A DNA stretch of 64,000 nt from Phytophthora colocasiae (lineage: Eukaryota; Oomycota; Peronosporomycetes; Peronosporales; Peronosporaceae). The position numbers and the translations under genes are program-made. Within the stretch, counting starts at the first letter, position 1. Each line of letters opens with the position of its first letter. Positions 9,653 through 20,255 of this stretch are shown here, one piece after another. Under the pieces are notes generated by a model. That model saw nothing but the letters and a program-made list of their open reading frames with translations. It did no database searches and was not told the DNA's origin. Location of the stretch: assembly GCA_018806915.1 (NCBI GenBank), contig JAGKQI010000092.1:472501-536500 (forward strand). The letters run 5' to 3'.

Positions 9653-10233
9653 ATGGCCGCTCGACCTCGCGCTTCGTACTCGCGTGTTCCCCCAGCTGCG
9701 CACCAGCACGGCAGCGACGAAAGCGAAAGCGACGGTGATAGCGACAGTGAACAGATCCCGCAGCAGCGAGCGAGTCGGTCTCAGCGCGCGGCGCTATGGA
9801 GCACGAGACTGCACGCGTTTTTGTGGGTGGCGGCTGCTGGCCTTGTGGCCTATGGGACGGATTTTATTCGGGTTATTTTCACAGACCCACGTGTCAAACG
9901 GTGGGATAAATATGCTGGAACTGGGTGATGGAAGCTAATCTGCTGTGTTTTTCTACACATAGTGGGTTTTTCCAGGTGGCGTTGGTCTGCACTGGGATAA
10001 ACATCTGCATCACAGCGTACCTGGCCGTCTACTTGCCCTACATCAAGCGCATCCAGCTCGAGTGGAGCGTCTACTGCCCGCGGATGATCCCCACTGCCAC
10101 AATTGTAGGCGTTTTGGCTGCCTTTTGCTACATCTGTGCCTTCTGGCCGGTGTGGGGACTGCTCACTCCCGGGCTGCTCGGCCTCTTCTTCATCGGATCA
10201 CTCATGACAGCCCACTTCCTGCCGTCGATATGA
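9653..10233 (+). CDS. TMEM128: TMEM128-family membrane protein (two exons)
   Basis: The predicted structure is join(9653..9900, 9963..10233), giving 172 residues in frame with a 62-bp intron (GTGGGA...CATAG). The length fits TMEM128 (about 165 residues in animals). The N-terminal 45 residues are polar with an acidic Ser/Asp/Glu tract. Four hydrophobic segments follow: one before the intron, one just after it, and two near the C-terminus. The family signature is the segment EWSVYCPRMIPTATIVG together with FWPVWGLLTP. TMEM128 proteins are multipass membrane proteins of poorly defined function. The gene is convergent with RPAIN, with 64 bp between stops. The ATG at 9653 (CCATGG context) is preferred over upstream in-frame starts because it begins the conserved part. 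Confidence 0.85.
9901..9962 (+). other. Predicted intron of the TMEM128 homologue
   Basis: This 62-bp intron runs from GTGGGA to a CTACACATAG acceptor. Removing it joins two hydrophobic exons in frame. The donor is weaker than GTAAGT. Confidence 0.7.
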
Positions 10234-10297
10234 CAAAGTCGGTATTCTTCTGTAACGAGACTAGGCAATAAATATTTTCGCTACTTCAGCAGCACCT

Positions 10298-11105
10298 TCA
10301 TGGCAGCTCGTGGTGGCAGCCGCAGTGTGCGCACTGGATGCAGAGCACGTCACCACCGTCGTCCAGCGTCTTCTTTTTCACAAACGTTGGGTCGGCAAAG
10401 CACAAGTCGCTACAAACAGAGAACAGCAACAGTCAGTTCTGTGACATAACACAACAGAAAGCACGGAATTTCGTACCGATGCGTCATGAAGGCGTTGACG
10501 ATCTTGTCCTGGAAGTCCTCGAGCACCGAGTGATACACGAATTTAACGCAGAACGTGAAGCCACAACTGCAGACGATGTAGGGCACAGGCGTGCTAACGT
10601 TTGCCTGCTCTCTCAAGTAGCCAGCTTTGCAGATAGGACAGAGCACTGAGCTCTCTGCAAACTCCTGCTGCTTATGGTCGTCTTCCTGTAGCTGTAGCTC
10701 ATCCAGGCCCATTCCTGCCAACATTGCCTCCAGCTCAGCGTCCTCCAGGTCGGCCATGTGCTCAGCCAACCGCAGTTCTTCGTCCTCGTCCTGCGTCTCT
10801 TGCTGCAGCGCATCTTCCAGCGCGTGGACGATCTCCAGATAGTCACTCTCCTTCAGACGTCCCATGAGCAGCAGATCGTCCACTGACGCAGCGTCTGGAG
10901 AGCTAAGAGAAGCTTCATGCTGTTCAGTGGCTACAAGTCGCTGTACTTCCTCCTGGACGCTCGTACACGCGTCCGGACGGCGCAGTCTGGCCAGCAGCTG
11001 GCCTCGATCCCTCTTGAGACGCTGTAGACAGCGTTGGCGTAGCTGGTCCTTCCACACAGGCGGAGACAGCGACTGGCGCTTGAGCGGAGAGCGGTGCGGA
11101 AACAT
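10298..11105 (-). CDS. RPAIN: RPA-interacting protein homologue (two exons)
   Basis: The predicted structure is complement(join(10298..10409, 10477..11105)), 246 residues, with a 67-bp intron (GTACGA...TGTAG). The N-terminal basic motif (SPPVWKDQLRQRCLQRLKRDR) matches RPA-interacting proteins, which bind replication protein A and mediate its nuclear import. The middle is acidic and helical (about residues 85-150). The C-terminal zinc-binding region has CPIC near residue 167, a CSCGFTFC cluster near residue 195 and, in exon 2, CxxCAHCGCHH. Exon 2 restores the last cysteines of that finger, which the unspliced frame lacks. A putative E2F-type site and an initiator lie upstream. Confidence 0.85.
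10410..10476 (-). other. Predicted intron of the RPAIN homologue
   Basis: This 67-bp intron runs from GTACGA to TTTGTAG on the minus strand. Splicing joins MTHR to DLCFADP in frame and restores a cysteine-rich C-terminus. Confidence 0.8.
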
Positions 11106-11146
11106 CTACGAGCAAGAACGATGGTAACGAAAATTCAATTTGGCTA

Positions 11147-11158
11147 GAGCAAAAATGA
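11147..11158 (-). promoter_or_regulatory. Initiator-like element upstream of RPAIN
   Basis: The minus strand reads GTCATTTTTGC followed downstream by CAAATTGAATTTTCG. The first part resembles the oomycete Inr and the second the flanking promoter region. It lies 40-50 bp upstream of the ATG at 11105. Confidence 0.5.
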
Positions 11159-11171
11159 CCCGGGAAAAAGT

Positions 11172-11181
11172 TTGGCGCCAA
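11172..11181. promoter_or_regulatory. Palindromic E2F-like site upstream of RPAIN
   Basis: TTGGCGCCAA is a perfect 10-bp palindrome inside TTTGGCGCC, which matches the E2F/DP consensus TTTSSCGC. It lies about 66 bp upstream of the RPAIN ATG. E2F control of an RPA partner would fit S-phase expression, but this is inference. Confidence 0.45.
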
Positions 11182-11207
11182 TTTCTATATTGACCAATCA
11201 TGTTTAA

Positions 11208-13805
11208 CTATGCTTTTAATTCATTTTGCGTCTTGTGGATGAGTCGCACCATCTCCGTCTCGCTGATACTGTGCAGCAGCAAGAACGTCGCGTATTTGGC
11301 CTGCAGCTGTTGGAACGCCGCCAGCTCATCCAGCACGTCGTAGCGGAAGGCCTCACTCCGCATTTGCTTCCGGTCGGCAGCCCACGCCTCTCGTCCGCGG
11401 TCTCGAGCGTCTGAGTACAATTTGCGCTTCTCTGACAAGAGTTTCCTCAACACAGCCACTTTCACTTGGTGGGGGACCTTCTTTGATGAAGGAGGAACAG
11501 GCACAGTGGAGCTTGCAGGTGGCAACTGGAGAGCAGGAGACTGGAGCTGAGTGTCACGACGAGGAGAGGGTCGAGTTTTGCAGGGAGATTGCTTGATACG
11601 CACAGGTGACTTGGAAGATGTAGGCGAGAGGCTTTGACGTGTCGAGTACACGTCGTACATAACGAGATGGAATTCTTCCTCCATGTTGTCCCGGAGCTTG
11701 AGATCCTGTCGGACGTGTACGTTGTCTGTCAGTCGCAGACTGCTTGTCTTCCTCAACGGAGATGTTGGAGCAGATGGTGAATTGATATTCGATGGAGTGT
11801 GTGGGCGGACGGAACCGGGCGAGACGACGCTGATGGGCATATGCACGGTGCCACCATTTCGGAAGTGCCTGTGCATGTCCTCCAACTGCTTCTGCTGCTG
11901 CTCAGGGAGTTTATCGGTTGTGGACCGCTGCAGCGCATCAAGCAGCGTTGAAGCTTTCAGACCTGTGTCATCATTGCCGTCTTTGACTCTGGAAAGGGGA
12001 TCAGCGGACAGTATAAAGGTCCCAGATGGATGTGAGGCAGTGACGCCATGTCGCCGTTTCCCCTTGCGCTCCAACTTCGCCCACACCAGCAGCAGCAGCT
12101 TGATCCGCGCCGCCGTGATGGATCTCCATGCGCGCCACATGACTTGGAAGTCCCGAACGCGCTTCCGGAAGCGCAGGATGATGCGGCGGAACTTAACGTC
12201 CTGGAACTCGAACCACGCCGTCACGATGAGCGCAACAACCTCTTTCCGCTCCCGGTTGTGCTTTCGTTCCAGCCAGTCTCTTGTACTCTGCTGGAGTTTG
12301 GTCACCGCCTGGATTACCACTGGCATGCGGTAAAAGGCTGACGAGAGCGGTGTAGTAGGCAGGAGACGAAGCGAATTTCGCTTGACAAGAACGTGTTGGC
12401 GCCAGTACCGCTGCAGCCGATTGGCCATGATAACACGCACCAGGACGCCACGCTTCTGGCGGAACTCGTGGAACCTAGTGAGCCACTTGGCTGAGCTTTC
12501 AGCCAGCGCAACCAGCAGCAGCCACTGACTCTGCACATGAACTCGACGCGCATCCTCCGCTCGCTTCTCGCGCCGGATCTGCCAGCGGATGACGATGCGC
12601 CGCACGTTCTCGTCTTTGGCTTCATCCAGCTCCTGCTTGCGCTTATTGGCTTGATGCACCTTGTGGTCGGTGACTGAAGGGAGCAACGGTGTCCGTGATG
12701 GCTTCTGCAGCATCTGCAGACTCGGATTAGCTCGGTTCCTGGCGACGATGTCAACGCCGTGCTCTGCAATGTGTTGCTGCTGCTTCCAGACCTGCAGCGC
12801 CTCCATCTGCTCCAGTAACTGCGGTAGACTACGCAGCTCGTCCATCCGCGACACAAGGTTGCGAGATCGCAGAGCTACTGCCGTCTCGTGGCGAATAACG
12901 CTGCGTCTTGTGGAGAACCTGCTGGTCGGCGTCATAGGCTTCGCTACTGGTACAAAAGGGGTCGCTGTAGTGGATGAGATGGCAGGAGAGTTGAAGAGTG
13001 AGACAAGCAGCTTGTCGACGGCCTTGTTGTTGTCCTCCCGGCTGCGCAAGAGACCCCTCTCGGTCTCCGTAAGTGGCTGAAGGGCTTCTCGATGGTAATT
13101 ATGGTTCTGTGGCCGGGCAGCTGCAACCCGCTGACTGTATGTGGAGCCCAAAGTGGACTGACATCGTGGTCTCCTAGGCGTTCGCAACTCATCTTGCTTT
13201 GCATTTAGCAGCTTCTGTGGCTTTTGCGGTTCGTGGAGAATCTCATTAAGGAGCTTCTCAGCCTTTCGCTCTTTGCGTCGCTGTGTCTCGCTTGGTCGAT
13301 GGCGATGGATGAGCCACTCAGCAGGGGCTTTGAGAGCGGCCTGAACTCTCTTAGAAGTGCTGCTACGTCCCGAGTCATATTGCGGCTGCTGCAGTTGATC
13401 CAGAGCAGTGACTGCGGTGCTAGTTGAACGTTTGATTTCATCCGGGAAGCCACTTGCTCTGTCTGCCGACTTGCTCTGGTGAAATTCCTTCAGATTTTTG
13501 TTGGTATTCGTCAACGGAAGAGCCGACGTGATCTCGTGCTTGGTGGGGCCATCAAGAATTTCGTTATCAACTTCTGGCGAAGCATCGGAGGATTCAACGC
13601 GACTTGTGTCGAGGTGCGCGTCAAATGCGGCCTGTGCCTCAGCATTTCGGCTTTTCAAGTGGAACCCGTCTCGAACCGTGAAGCGTTTGCCCACCGCCAA
13701 TTGGTGGTAGGACTCAGGTACGGAAGGAATCGACGAAGACTTCGCTGCTGGAAGTCGCACGACTTCAGCGGGTGTTGGCCGCTCTGTGAAGTTGTAGAGG
13801 GTCAT
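11208..13805 (-). CDS. Unrecognised 865-residue basic protein with W/R-rich helical repeats
   Basis: This is a single long open frame. I do not recognise a named family. The N-terminal 400 residues are polar and probably disordered. The central region (about residues 410-610) is strongly basic and helical, with repeated Trp/Arg-containing blocks such as RLQRYWRQHV, TAWFEFQDVKFRR and MWRAWRSITAAR. These recall degenerate IQ or Sfi1-like motifs. A Ser/Pro-rich segment follows, and then a helical C-terminus with RDRGREAWAADRKQMR. A cytoskeletal, calmodulin- or centrin-binding role is possible but unproven. The initiator-like CTCATTTTTCGAAGG directly precedes the ATG, implying a very short 5' UTR. 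The gene lies head to tail with RPAIN, 102 bp away. Confidence 0.75.
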   Translation of the reverse strand: MTLYNFTERPTPAEVVRLPAAKSSSIPSVPESYHQLAVGKRFTVRDGFHLKSRNAEAQAAFDAHLDTSRVESSDASPEVDNEILDGPTKHEITSALPLTNTNKNLKEFHQSKSADRASGFPDEIKRSTSTAVTALDQLQQPQYDSGRSSTSKRVQAALKAPAEWLIHRHRPSETQRRKERKAEKLLNEILHEPQKPQKLLNAKQDELRTPRRPRCQSTLGSTYSQRVAAARPQNHNYHREALQPLTETERGLLRSREDNNKAVDKLLVSLFNSPAISSTTATPFVPVAKPMTPTSRFSTRRSVIRHETAVALRSRNLVSRMDELRSLPQLLEQMEALQVWKQQQHIAEHGVDIVARNRANPSLQMLQKPSRTPLLPSVTDHKVHQANKRKQELDEAKDENVRRIVIRWQIRREKRAEDARRVHVQSQWLLLVALAESSAKWLTRFHEFRQKRGVLVRVIMANRLQRYWRQHVLVKRNSLRLLPTTPLSSAFYRMPVVIQAVTKLQQSTRDWLERKHNRERKEVVALIVTAWFEFQDVKFRRIILRFRKRVRDFQVMWRAWRSITAARIKLLLLVWAKLERKGKRRHGVTASHPSGTFILSADPLSRVKDGNDDTGLKASTLLDALQRSTTDKLPEQQQKQLEDMHRHFRNGGTVHMPISVVSPGSVRPHTPSNINSPSAPTSPLRKTSSLRLTDNVHVRQDLKLRDNMEEEFHLVMYDVYSTRQSLSPTSSKSPVRIKQSPCKTRPSPRRDTQLQSPALQLPPASSTVPVPPSSKKVPHQVKVAVLRKLLSEKRKLYSDARDRGREAWAADRKQMRSEAFRYDVLDELAAFQQLQAKYATFLLLHSISETEMVRLIHKTQNELKA

Positions 13806-13859
13806 CCTTCGAAAAATGAGAGTACTAACATGCGTTCAGAATCACTATTTTAGTTAATT

Positions 13860-14329
13860 CCGTTGGTGATATTTTTAATACTACGGGTTCATACGCCGAC
13901 CGGACGGTACCGGTTTTCACCGCTTTTGTCCCGGTTCATTCCCCGGCTCAGACACGACCGCGGCATCGCACATCATATTGTGGATTTTGCCAGAATTTTC
14001 CGATCCTGTCCTAATTGATCATGATGATGATGATGATGATTTACGTGTTCGCGTATCCAAGTTATGCCTACGCTAGACTCAGTTTAGCCAGTCGGTGGCA
14101 AAGCGTGGTGTCCGCATACGTCGAGTCTCCTTTGGCTGGCAGTGCATCCGCGATGAGTGCCATGAGTGTGTTCCATTTCCGCCTGTTTTGGGCCAGTTGC
14201 CGTAATTTCTCTAGGTTCAATCGCCGCTAAATCGCTCAGATGCATTGCTGCGTTCTCATTCGCTAAAAAGAGGCAGTTTGGAGTGATGGTCACTTCAACA
14301 TCGTCATGGATGTAGCGGTAACACGGCAG
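13860..14329. other. Intergenic region with a short GAT microsatellite
   Basis: This stretch contains a (GAT)n run at about 14021-14040 and otherwise no supported gene. The short frames on either strand show no family resemblance. Confidence 0.5.
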
Positions 14330-14456
14330 CATGCTCACGTTAACACGGCTTACCATTGCCTGTATGCGTACTATAAACTAGGCTACTCCAAGAAGCACTT
14401 GGCCCATGTGTTTAGCAAGACCGAACGCACGATCACCAATTGGATCGCTGTAGGTG
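14330..14456 (+). pseudogene. Tc1/mariner-type transposase fragment (N-terminal HTH)
   Basis: The plus strand encodes YYKLGYSKKHLAHVFSKTER followed by TITNWIA, a helix-turn-helix segment typical of Tc1/mariner-like DNA-binding domains. It stops at TGA shortly afterwards and no DDE core follows. This is a relic. Confidence 0.55.
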
Positions 14457-14640
14457 ATGCTTGAGACCTCGTGTTGTGTGGTGATGTTGGATGTGGTGCT
14501 TGACAGTCCACTGCAGGAGGTGATGCTGGAGACCGTGAGGTATGTGGTGATGCATGAGGACACCGCAAGTGGTGTGGTTGTGCTGGAGGCCGCGAGTCTT
14601 GTCGTGATGCTGGAAGTGGTGCTTGGCGGTCTGAAGAGCT
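14457..14640. repeat. Degenerate low-complexity repeats
   Basis: Loosely repeated GTGATG-TGGA-type motifs lie directly after the transposase relic. They generate long open frames on both strands, including the 3' part of a minus-strand frame at 14383-15144. I do not treat those frames as genes. Confidence 0.45.
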
Positions 14641-15834
14641 TCCTGGTAGAATCCTTCGTGGATTACGAACAGGATACGGTGATACACGAGCAGTGGGAGA
14701 TCTTCTCGTGATTAAAGCCGCAGTATTTCCAGCGCTTTCGGCGCTGTCTGCACGGTGCTGCACACTGAGATAATATGAAGCAGCAGTGTCTCCATCACTG
14801 CTGTATAGCAGAGACGACTCTAATTCTTCGGCTCTATGTCGATCATGTCCAGCATCGCTGCCGTAGGGAGGTGCCCCAGCCATTTGCGCGCGTTCATCGG
14901 CCATTCGTGACTGAGGAAAGCCTATCCAATACGATGATATATGCGCTTGCGCGGTTTGCGGGGCGATTGGCCTGCGCGGGTCAACCAACCCCGCACGAAA
15001 ATTTCGAATGAATCGCACAATACAGCAATTCAGAAGGACACGGCAATGGGCTGCTACAGCAGAGAAGTGTTCCCGTCCAAGGTGTGGTCTCATACAACAA
15101 TAACCTTTGTATCTTCTTGTTAATGGCCGCCCAGCTGCACACAATACTGATTGACTGTTTGCACGTTCGTGTAGGCATTGTACTCAAATCGCGAGGACAT
15201 TTACACATTGTCGACTGGGAGAATACTAACACTCTCTCGAAGCCATTGAGCGAAGGAAAGCAAGAAGTGTGACCAGGTACTTATATGCAGTATGATTAGT
15301 GAGATGTATCGCGAACCAGATATTCATCTAATCTGCTTCTCTTTACGCTGTTGTTGTCCGTGTTGACTGCCTGTGTACAATAGGGATTTCGTGTGAGATC
15401 ACCGCATCTCGTTTTGCGCTGACGACAGCTACTGCATGAAGTCGTTCGTCGCTTTCGTAGCGGCATTACTGGTGCTGCTGATGAGCAGGCTGGTGCTGTG
15501 GTGCAGACGTTTGGCCCTTTTTTTAACGGCAGCGTAAGGCAATGTTTGAGAGCGGTAAATGAGGATAATGCTTCTGGTACACAGTCTGAATGTACTCCCA
15601 CTTGCCATTTGAATTTGGAATTGACTTTGAGAGTGCACGTAACATTGACACATGCTCTGGTGTTATTGTTGCAGGCGCTTGGAACATTGCTGTTCCCGTG
15701 AAAGATGCCGCTGGGGCGACTTGGGAATCGACGACACGATATTCGTTGGCATTCGCTGGGCCCGTTAGATGGAGTCTCCAGCACTGGCAATCCTTCCTCC
15801 GCTGCCTCGCCGTTATGATTTGTTCCCGTTGAAG
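14641..15834. other. Unassigned region with weak open frames
   Basis: Minus-strand frames at 14383-15144 and 15296-15840 are open, but no family was recognised. A segment within 15523-15840 reads like real coding sequence (KWEYIQTVYQKHYPHL) and may be a transposon remnant. Confidence 0.3.
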
Positions 15835-15935
15835 TATCATGTGACTAGTACGAGACCAGATTTGGCGTTCACGCTAGGACAGCTGAGCCGATTTGTAGCA
15901 AGGCCGTCAGGGAAACATATTGGCACCTACTGTAG
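15835..15935 (+). pseudogene. Copia pol (RNase H connection) fragment
   Basis: The frame reads STRPDLAFTLGQLSRFVARP, closely parallel to the segment TRPDLSYAVGQLSRFVSRP in the intact copia element at 7280-7340. It is an isolated remnant of a different copia copy. Confidence 0.75.
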
Positions 15936-16056
15936 TACAGCGATTGACAGAATGCAACTGCCACCTTCCCGTCGGTGCAGCAGCTGTGCGATTTTAATTG
16001 CCTTTTACTGTGAGCAAAGAATTAGTAGAATTGTAGGCAAAATTTGTATTTTGCAA

Positions 16057-16305
16057 CTAAAAATTAGTTTTGAGTGCTTGGTTAAAAGCGCTTGTGACGG
16101 TGTCGGCCTTGATGTCTTCCCAAGCGGCAATAGCTCGCTTTACTGTAGCTAGCCGCTTTTCTTTAGCAGTCGTAGCAGTAGAGTTCTCGAATAGCCACAG
16201 ACTTTTAAATTTCGCCTTTAATGGCCTCATAATGCCCACATCCAAGGGCTGACACACGGATGTAGCGTTTTTTTGGTAGGAGCATCCTTGCATAGTGCAC
16301 GCCAA
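16057..16305 (-). pseudogene. Pogo/Tigger-type DDE transposase C-terminal fragment
   Basis: The frame contains SVCQPLDVGIMRPLKAKFKS and a following helix with AAWEDIKADTVTSAFNQA. This pattern is typical of the end of the DDE_1 catalytic domain. The catalytic D-D part is absent, so only a C-terminal remnant remains. Confidence 0.65.
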
Positions 16306-16560
16306 ATCGTTAGGACCCCCGTTTTTGGCCGGTGTCGCCGGGCATATCTCGGCTTCTAGGAGGAATTAGCTCGCACTGTTTAGATATGTTACTGCTACAA
16401 GGTAGAACTAGAAGACCTACAACGACTTTCGAGCTCCTTCGTATAGCTAGCATACAAAATCACACTTTCCGTGTTAGCGTCAAAATTATAGTATCAGTTC
16501 CCTTTTCTGTCAAAATGCACACTTTCTATGGATCCCATACAAACTTCTATATTAAAGTTA
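16306..16560. other. Short unassigned gap
   Basis: No gene was recognised. The sequence is AT-rich toward 16560 and may hold the terminal repeat of the adjacent Tc1-like element, which I could not confirm. Confidence 0.3.
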
Positions 16561-16564
16561 GTAC

Positions 16565-17300
16565 TTAGTCAGACCGCCTTTCTACAGCAAGACAACGGCG
16601 AGACATGGACTCCACGAGTTTGAGCAGGTACTCTTGCTCGATAAAGTCCCATGCAACGAGGATTGCAGCCTCAAGGTCGATGACAGAACGGCACTGGCGG
16701 CCGTGAGAATATACACGCGCCGTCAAAACCGACCAGACGTTTTCAATCGGATTACAATCCGGAGAACGAGCTGGCCACACCATGGTGTTAATTTCGTTTT
16801 CCACCAAGAAACTCGTCGTTTCGCGCGAGGCATGGATCGACGCATTATCTTGCTGGAAAACAAAATCAGCACCATGGTTAAGATGAGCAAAAGGCAACAT
16901 ATACTCAGATATCGTGTAGATATAGTCACCTGAATTCTGGCGGCCCCATAAGATCGCTAACTTGCTCTTTCCTTCAGCGCTAAAAGCGCCCCACACCATG
17001 ACACTTCCCCCGCCATTTTGTCGACGAACGTACGACTGTTCTGGCTGACGCATGTCACGCCAGTAGTACTTGAAGCCGTCCGGACCATCTAGATTGAACT
17101 TTTTTTCATCAGAAAAGACAGTATATTTCCATATTCCTACACAAAATGAGAGATAGTTAGCAAAGTTAACTCAAAATCACTGGCAGCAAGTGACAATACC
17201 TGGATTCAGTATATGTTTTTCTGCCCAGCACATGCGCGTCGTCTTGTGTGCGGTGGTGAGTGGCAGCGTGCGGCCCGTTGCTGCACTCCCAATACCGAGT
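16565..17300 (-). pseudogene. Tc1-like transposase (DDE) with a predicted intron
   Basis: The C-terminal frame (16565-17053) carries the Tc1 DDE core: NGGGSVMVWGAFS, a QQDNASIHAS motif with the second Asp, and SPDCNPIENVWS with the final Glu/Asp region. Upstream the reading continues as FSDEKKFNLDGPDG, including the first catalytic Asp. After removal of a 63-bp intron (17137-17199, GTATTG...TGTAG) it joins in frame to a segment RMCWAEKHILNPG. I could not follow an intact N-terminus beyond 17300, so the copy is probably 5'-truncated. Confidence 0.75.
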
Positions 17301-17333
17301 TCGAACCTGATGTTACGTCTCTAGAAGCTCAAA

Positions 17334-18190
17334 ATGAACCTATCAATTGATGACTGTGACGCGCGGATTTTTCGCTACTATGAGGACTTTAACGGTATTA
17401 TGGAGGACAATCGTGTTCAAGAGCTAATTGGTGCGGACAATACTACTGAGGCTAGTTACAGGGGTCTCACTGTCGCCTATTGGTCGAAAACCCCCAACCC
17501 CCAATCCTCAAGGCGCAAATCAACCGTCTCATCGACTTTGAAAGGCGCGACTGCAAATCTGATGATGTTTCCCTCTTTGATTTGATACTGGAGCACGCGA
17601 AGATACAACAGCGATTTCATCGATTTTCACAGATTTATACGCCAAAGGAAGAATCAAAGTTTGCGGAGTCAGAACGCAAGACACAGAAGAACAGCGGTGC
17701 TAACGCCAGTGGAAAGCCCGGTCCGGCCCGATCAGCATCGCCTGCAGCTCCACCGTCCGACCCAGCCCGTGCTCCACGGGCTTCTCGCCCCCTCCCAAAG
17801 GAGGGTGCCTCTTTTGTAAGGGATATCACCGGTTGGCTGATTGCCCTACTGCAACTGATGCTCAGCGTGAAGACGAGCGCGCAATTTTCGAGAGGCTAAG
17901 GAGCAACACGCTAATGCGACTCGCTCCAAGGCCGCTCAATATGGAAGTGGTGGTCGCACTGTGAGAATTAATGGAGTGGTTGAAATGACGTACTCACCAG
18001 ATACGGGTGTATGGTGCTCCAAGGAATCGTCGATCCCGTCCGTGATATACAGCCTACACTCCAAGTAACTAATCTGTCCACTGCTGTGGAAGCCGTCATT
18101 GCGGACGGGCGTGTCCAATTGTGTAAGCAGGAGGTGCTACTTGGCTTGGAGCTGACGACTATTGCTGGTCCTGTCTCATTACTGATGTGG
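17334..18190 (+). pseudogene. Degraded gypsy-type gag and protease
   Basis: Pieces in different frames read as one retrotransposon gag. They are MNLSIDDCDARIFRYYEDF, then RLIDFERRDCKSDD...LFDLILEHAK, then a zinc knuckle CLFCKGYHRLADC (about 17796-17835). A protease-like start MTYSPDTG follows near 17990. At least one frameshift lies between the gag body and the knuckle, and the frame stops in the protease at about 18066. No reverse transcriptase or LTR was identified with certainty. Confidence 0.65.
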
Positions 18191-19500
18191 TGAAGCACGA
18201 ATAAGAAATTAGAGAAAGGCAACGTCGGCCCCAGAAAGAGTCGGACCACCCGCGAGATATGCCAGCCTCGACAGAGATCACGTGAGGGACATTGCGTGTT
18301 CCGATAGCTATGATCGACAGTGATCCAACCAACATCGCGGAAGCAGGGTATGAACAGTTACTTCGCGGATCGGTGAGGTTCGAACGTCATGCCAGATACC
18401 GATGGATAAGACGTCGGCTCAAAGAGGTGATCGGTGCGGATGTCGTGCCCAAGGCGAGATCGCGAGCCCGAATCGGTTTTTCAGCGTCGATCGCAACAAG
18501 TGACGGTGTTCAAGACTGGGAGGGTCATGATTTAGAATGCTGACAACGTGGGGGTACGGGACTGGGCGAGAAGACTCAGGATCCAGGGAGATTTCGAGAG
18601 CGCTATCAAGGGTTAGGTGAGATCGGGATCGGAGATCGGAAGAGCAGCTGTGTAGCCAGAAGTCAGGTGATCGTAGGATAGCAGCTGAGGATGGGACTAG
18701 TAGACATAGGAATAACCATCGACAGAATCGAATTTGATCTGGACCTTGGATAAGCATAAATCCAAGATAAAACGTACCTTACGCTAGTGAGGCCGATTTT
18801 TTTTTATTTATGGCTTAACCGAATGGTCCCAACTCTTTCAATTCCCCATACCAAAAATTATCGGACCCTCGGACCTAGTGGACCGGTACCAAAAATGTGG
18901 AACAGCTGGTATAAGAGCAAGCAAGATTTTTTTACGTAAAAACACATCTTCGTAATAACATCAGAAAAATTGATGGCGCTCGGGCAATGGCTGTGCCGAC
19001 AACCCTAAAATTTTGTCATTCTCCAATTTTTTCTCCCTAGTGCCCAAGTCGTTGCTGCTGTCCATTGTTCGTGTGTGCGTGTATATGTGCGTTTTTGTGT
19101 GATTGACCTGAGATTTCTTGCGGATCAATTTTGTGTGCATGGTTCAGAGGTTAATATTGCTGCTCCGAAAGGAGGTTAAGCTTTGTGTTCTGTTCCTAGC
19201 GGTTAACATTGTTGTGCGAGTGCTTCTTGCTCACTACTGATAAACTTGTAATAAACTGTCGTTTGCAACCCAACCGCCGTGTTTTATTATCCCTCTGTTA
19301 TGTTTAGAGAATTGTCTTCTTTGGCTTCGTATTCGATGTACGAGAGCTCGGCGTTCTTTGCGAAAGACAGCAGTAGCCTTTGGTGGGAGGTTCTCGCGAT
19401 GCTCGAACGTTGGTTCCCAGTCGGCCAAGTAAACGCTCGCGCTTGCTGTCCAAGATTCAGGTCCCATTACTATTAGGTGGTTCTAACACGGAATTGAGCC
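18191..19500. other. Non-coding stretch, possibly with LTR-like sequence
   Basis: No gene was recognised. A segment around 19030-19480 with TGTAATAAACTGTCG looks like an LTR with a polyadenylation signal, but no partner copy exists in the window. Confidence 0.3.
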
Positions 19501-19516
19501 TGCGTTTCTGATGTTC

Positions 19517-20239
19517 CTACAATTGCTGTTGTTGATCCTTGAGCAGGATATTCTTGAAACTCGTGCGCACGATATCCATGTTGAGCTTGACCTTTCGTGA
19601 AACGCTGCATGTGCTTTTGATGTTTAGCAGGAGCAAGAAGTTTGGATCGCAAACAAGAGCTCGATTCACTTCGCGCATGAAGTACAACACGAAGACGCCG
19701 CAGTCAAAGTTGTTGCGCAGAGTCGGCGTAGTCTGTACGGACTTGGTGGCGTATGAGACTGCCTTCGTGCCATACTTTTTCAGCGCCTCCAACTTGAAAT
19801 ATACAGCAAGAAGGTTCTTGATCTCTTGGGTAGAGTGATACGTTTTCGAGTCGACGTAGAGAAAGTATGGCTTTAGCCCATCGATGGCAAGTACTGGATT
19901 TTGCAGAACTACGAAGCTCCAATGGAGATTTATGCACACAGGAACCAGTATAATACGGTACTTCTCGTACGGAAATCGTGCCGTGATACCGCATACTTCA
20001 TCGTACATTGCATTCATACTGTTTTTGTTTCTTTTGTACGCGCTCAGAATTGTCCCGAACAATTGGCAGTCAAAGTTAAACGTTTTGCTGTTTGAAGGGA
20101 TGTGTTTTCGAATGAAATACGACATCACAGAATCGTCCAGCCATTCTCCAGAATTCAGTCGCCTCAAGCTCCTCTCCGTAACAACGAGAGTGTAGGAAGT
20201 CTCACAAGGTCTAAAGCAAACTGCCGAAGTACTGCACAC
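19517..20239 (-). pseudogene. Ulp1-like cysteine peptidase (C48), C-terminal catalytic part
   Basis: The frame resembles the Ulp1/SENP catalytic domain: GEWLDDSVMSYF, then the catalytic His in INLHWSFVVL, Asp in YVDSK and Cys in NFDCGVFVLYF. All three catalytic residues are present. The frame lacks a clear start and is preceded by a stop at about 20241. Upstream frames at 20256-20901 appear to belong to the same broken gene. Ulp1-like peptidases are often carried by mobile elements in oomycetes and plants, so this may be part of a transposon and not a SUMO peptidase of the host. Confidence 0.75.
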
Positions 20240-20255
20240 TACAGAATCAATCTTT

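Noticed and set aside
11683..12333. 216-codon plus-strand frame
   Set aside because: It is antisense to the 865-residue gene, which has better composition and an initiator.
14383..15144. 253-codon minus-strand Pro/Ser/His-rich frame as a gene
   Set aside because: Half of it comes from low-complexity repeats and no domain or homologue was recognised.
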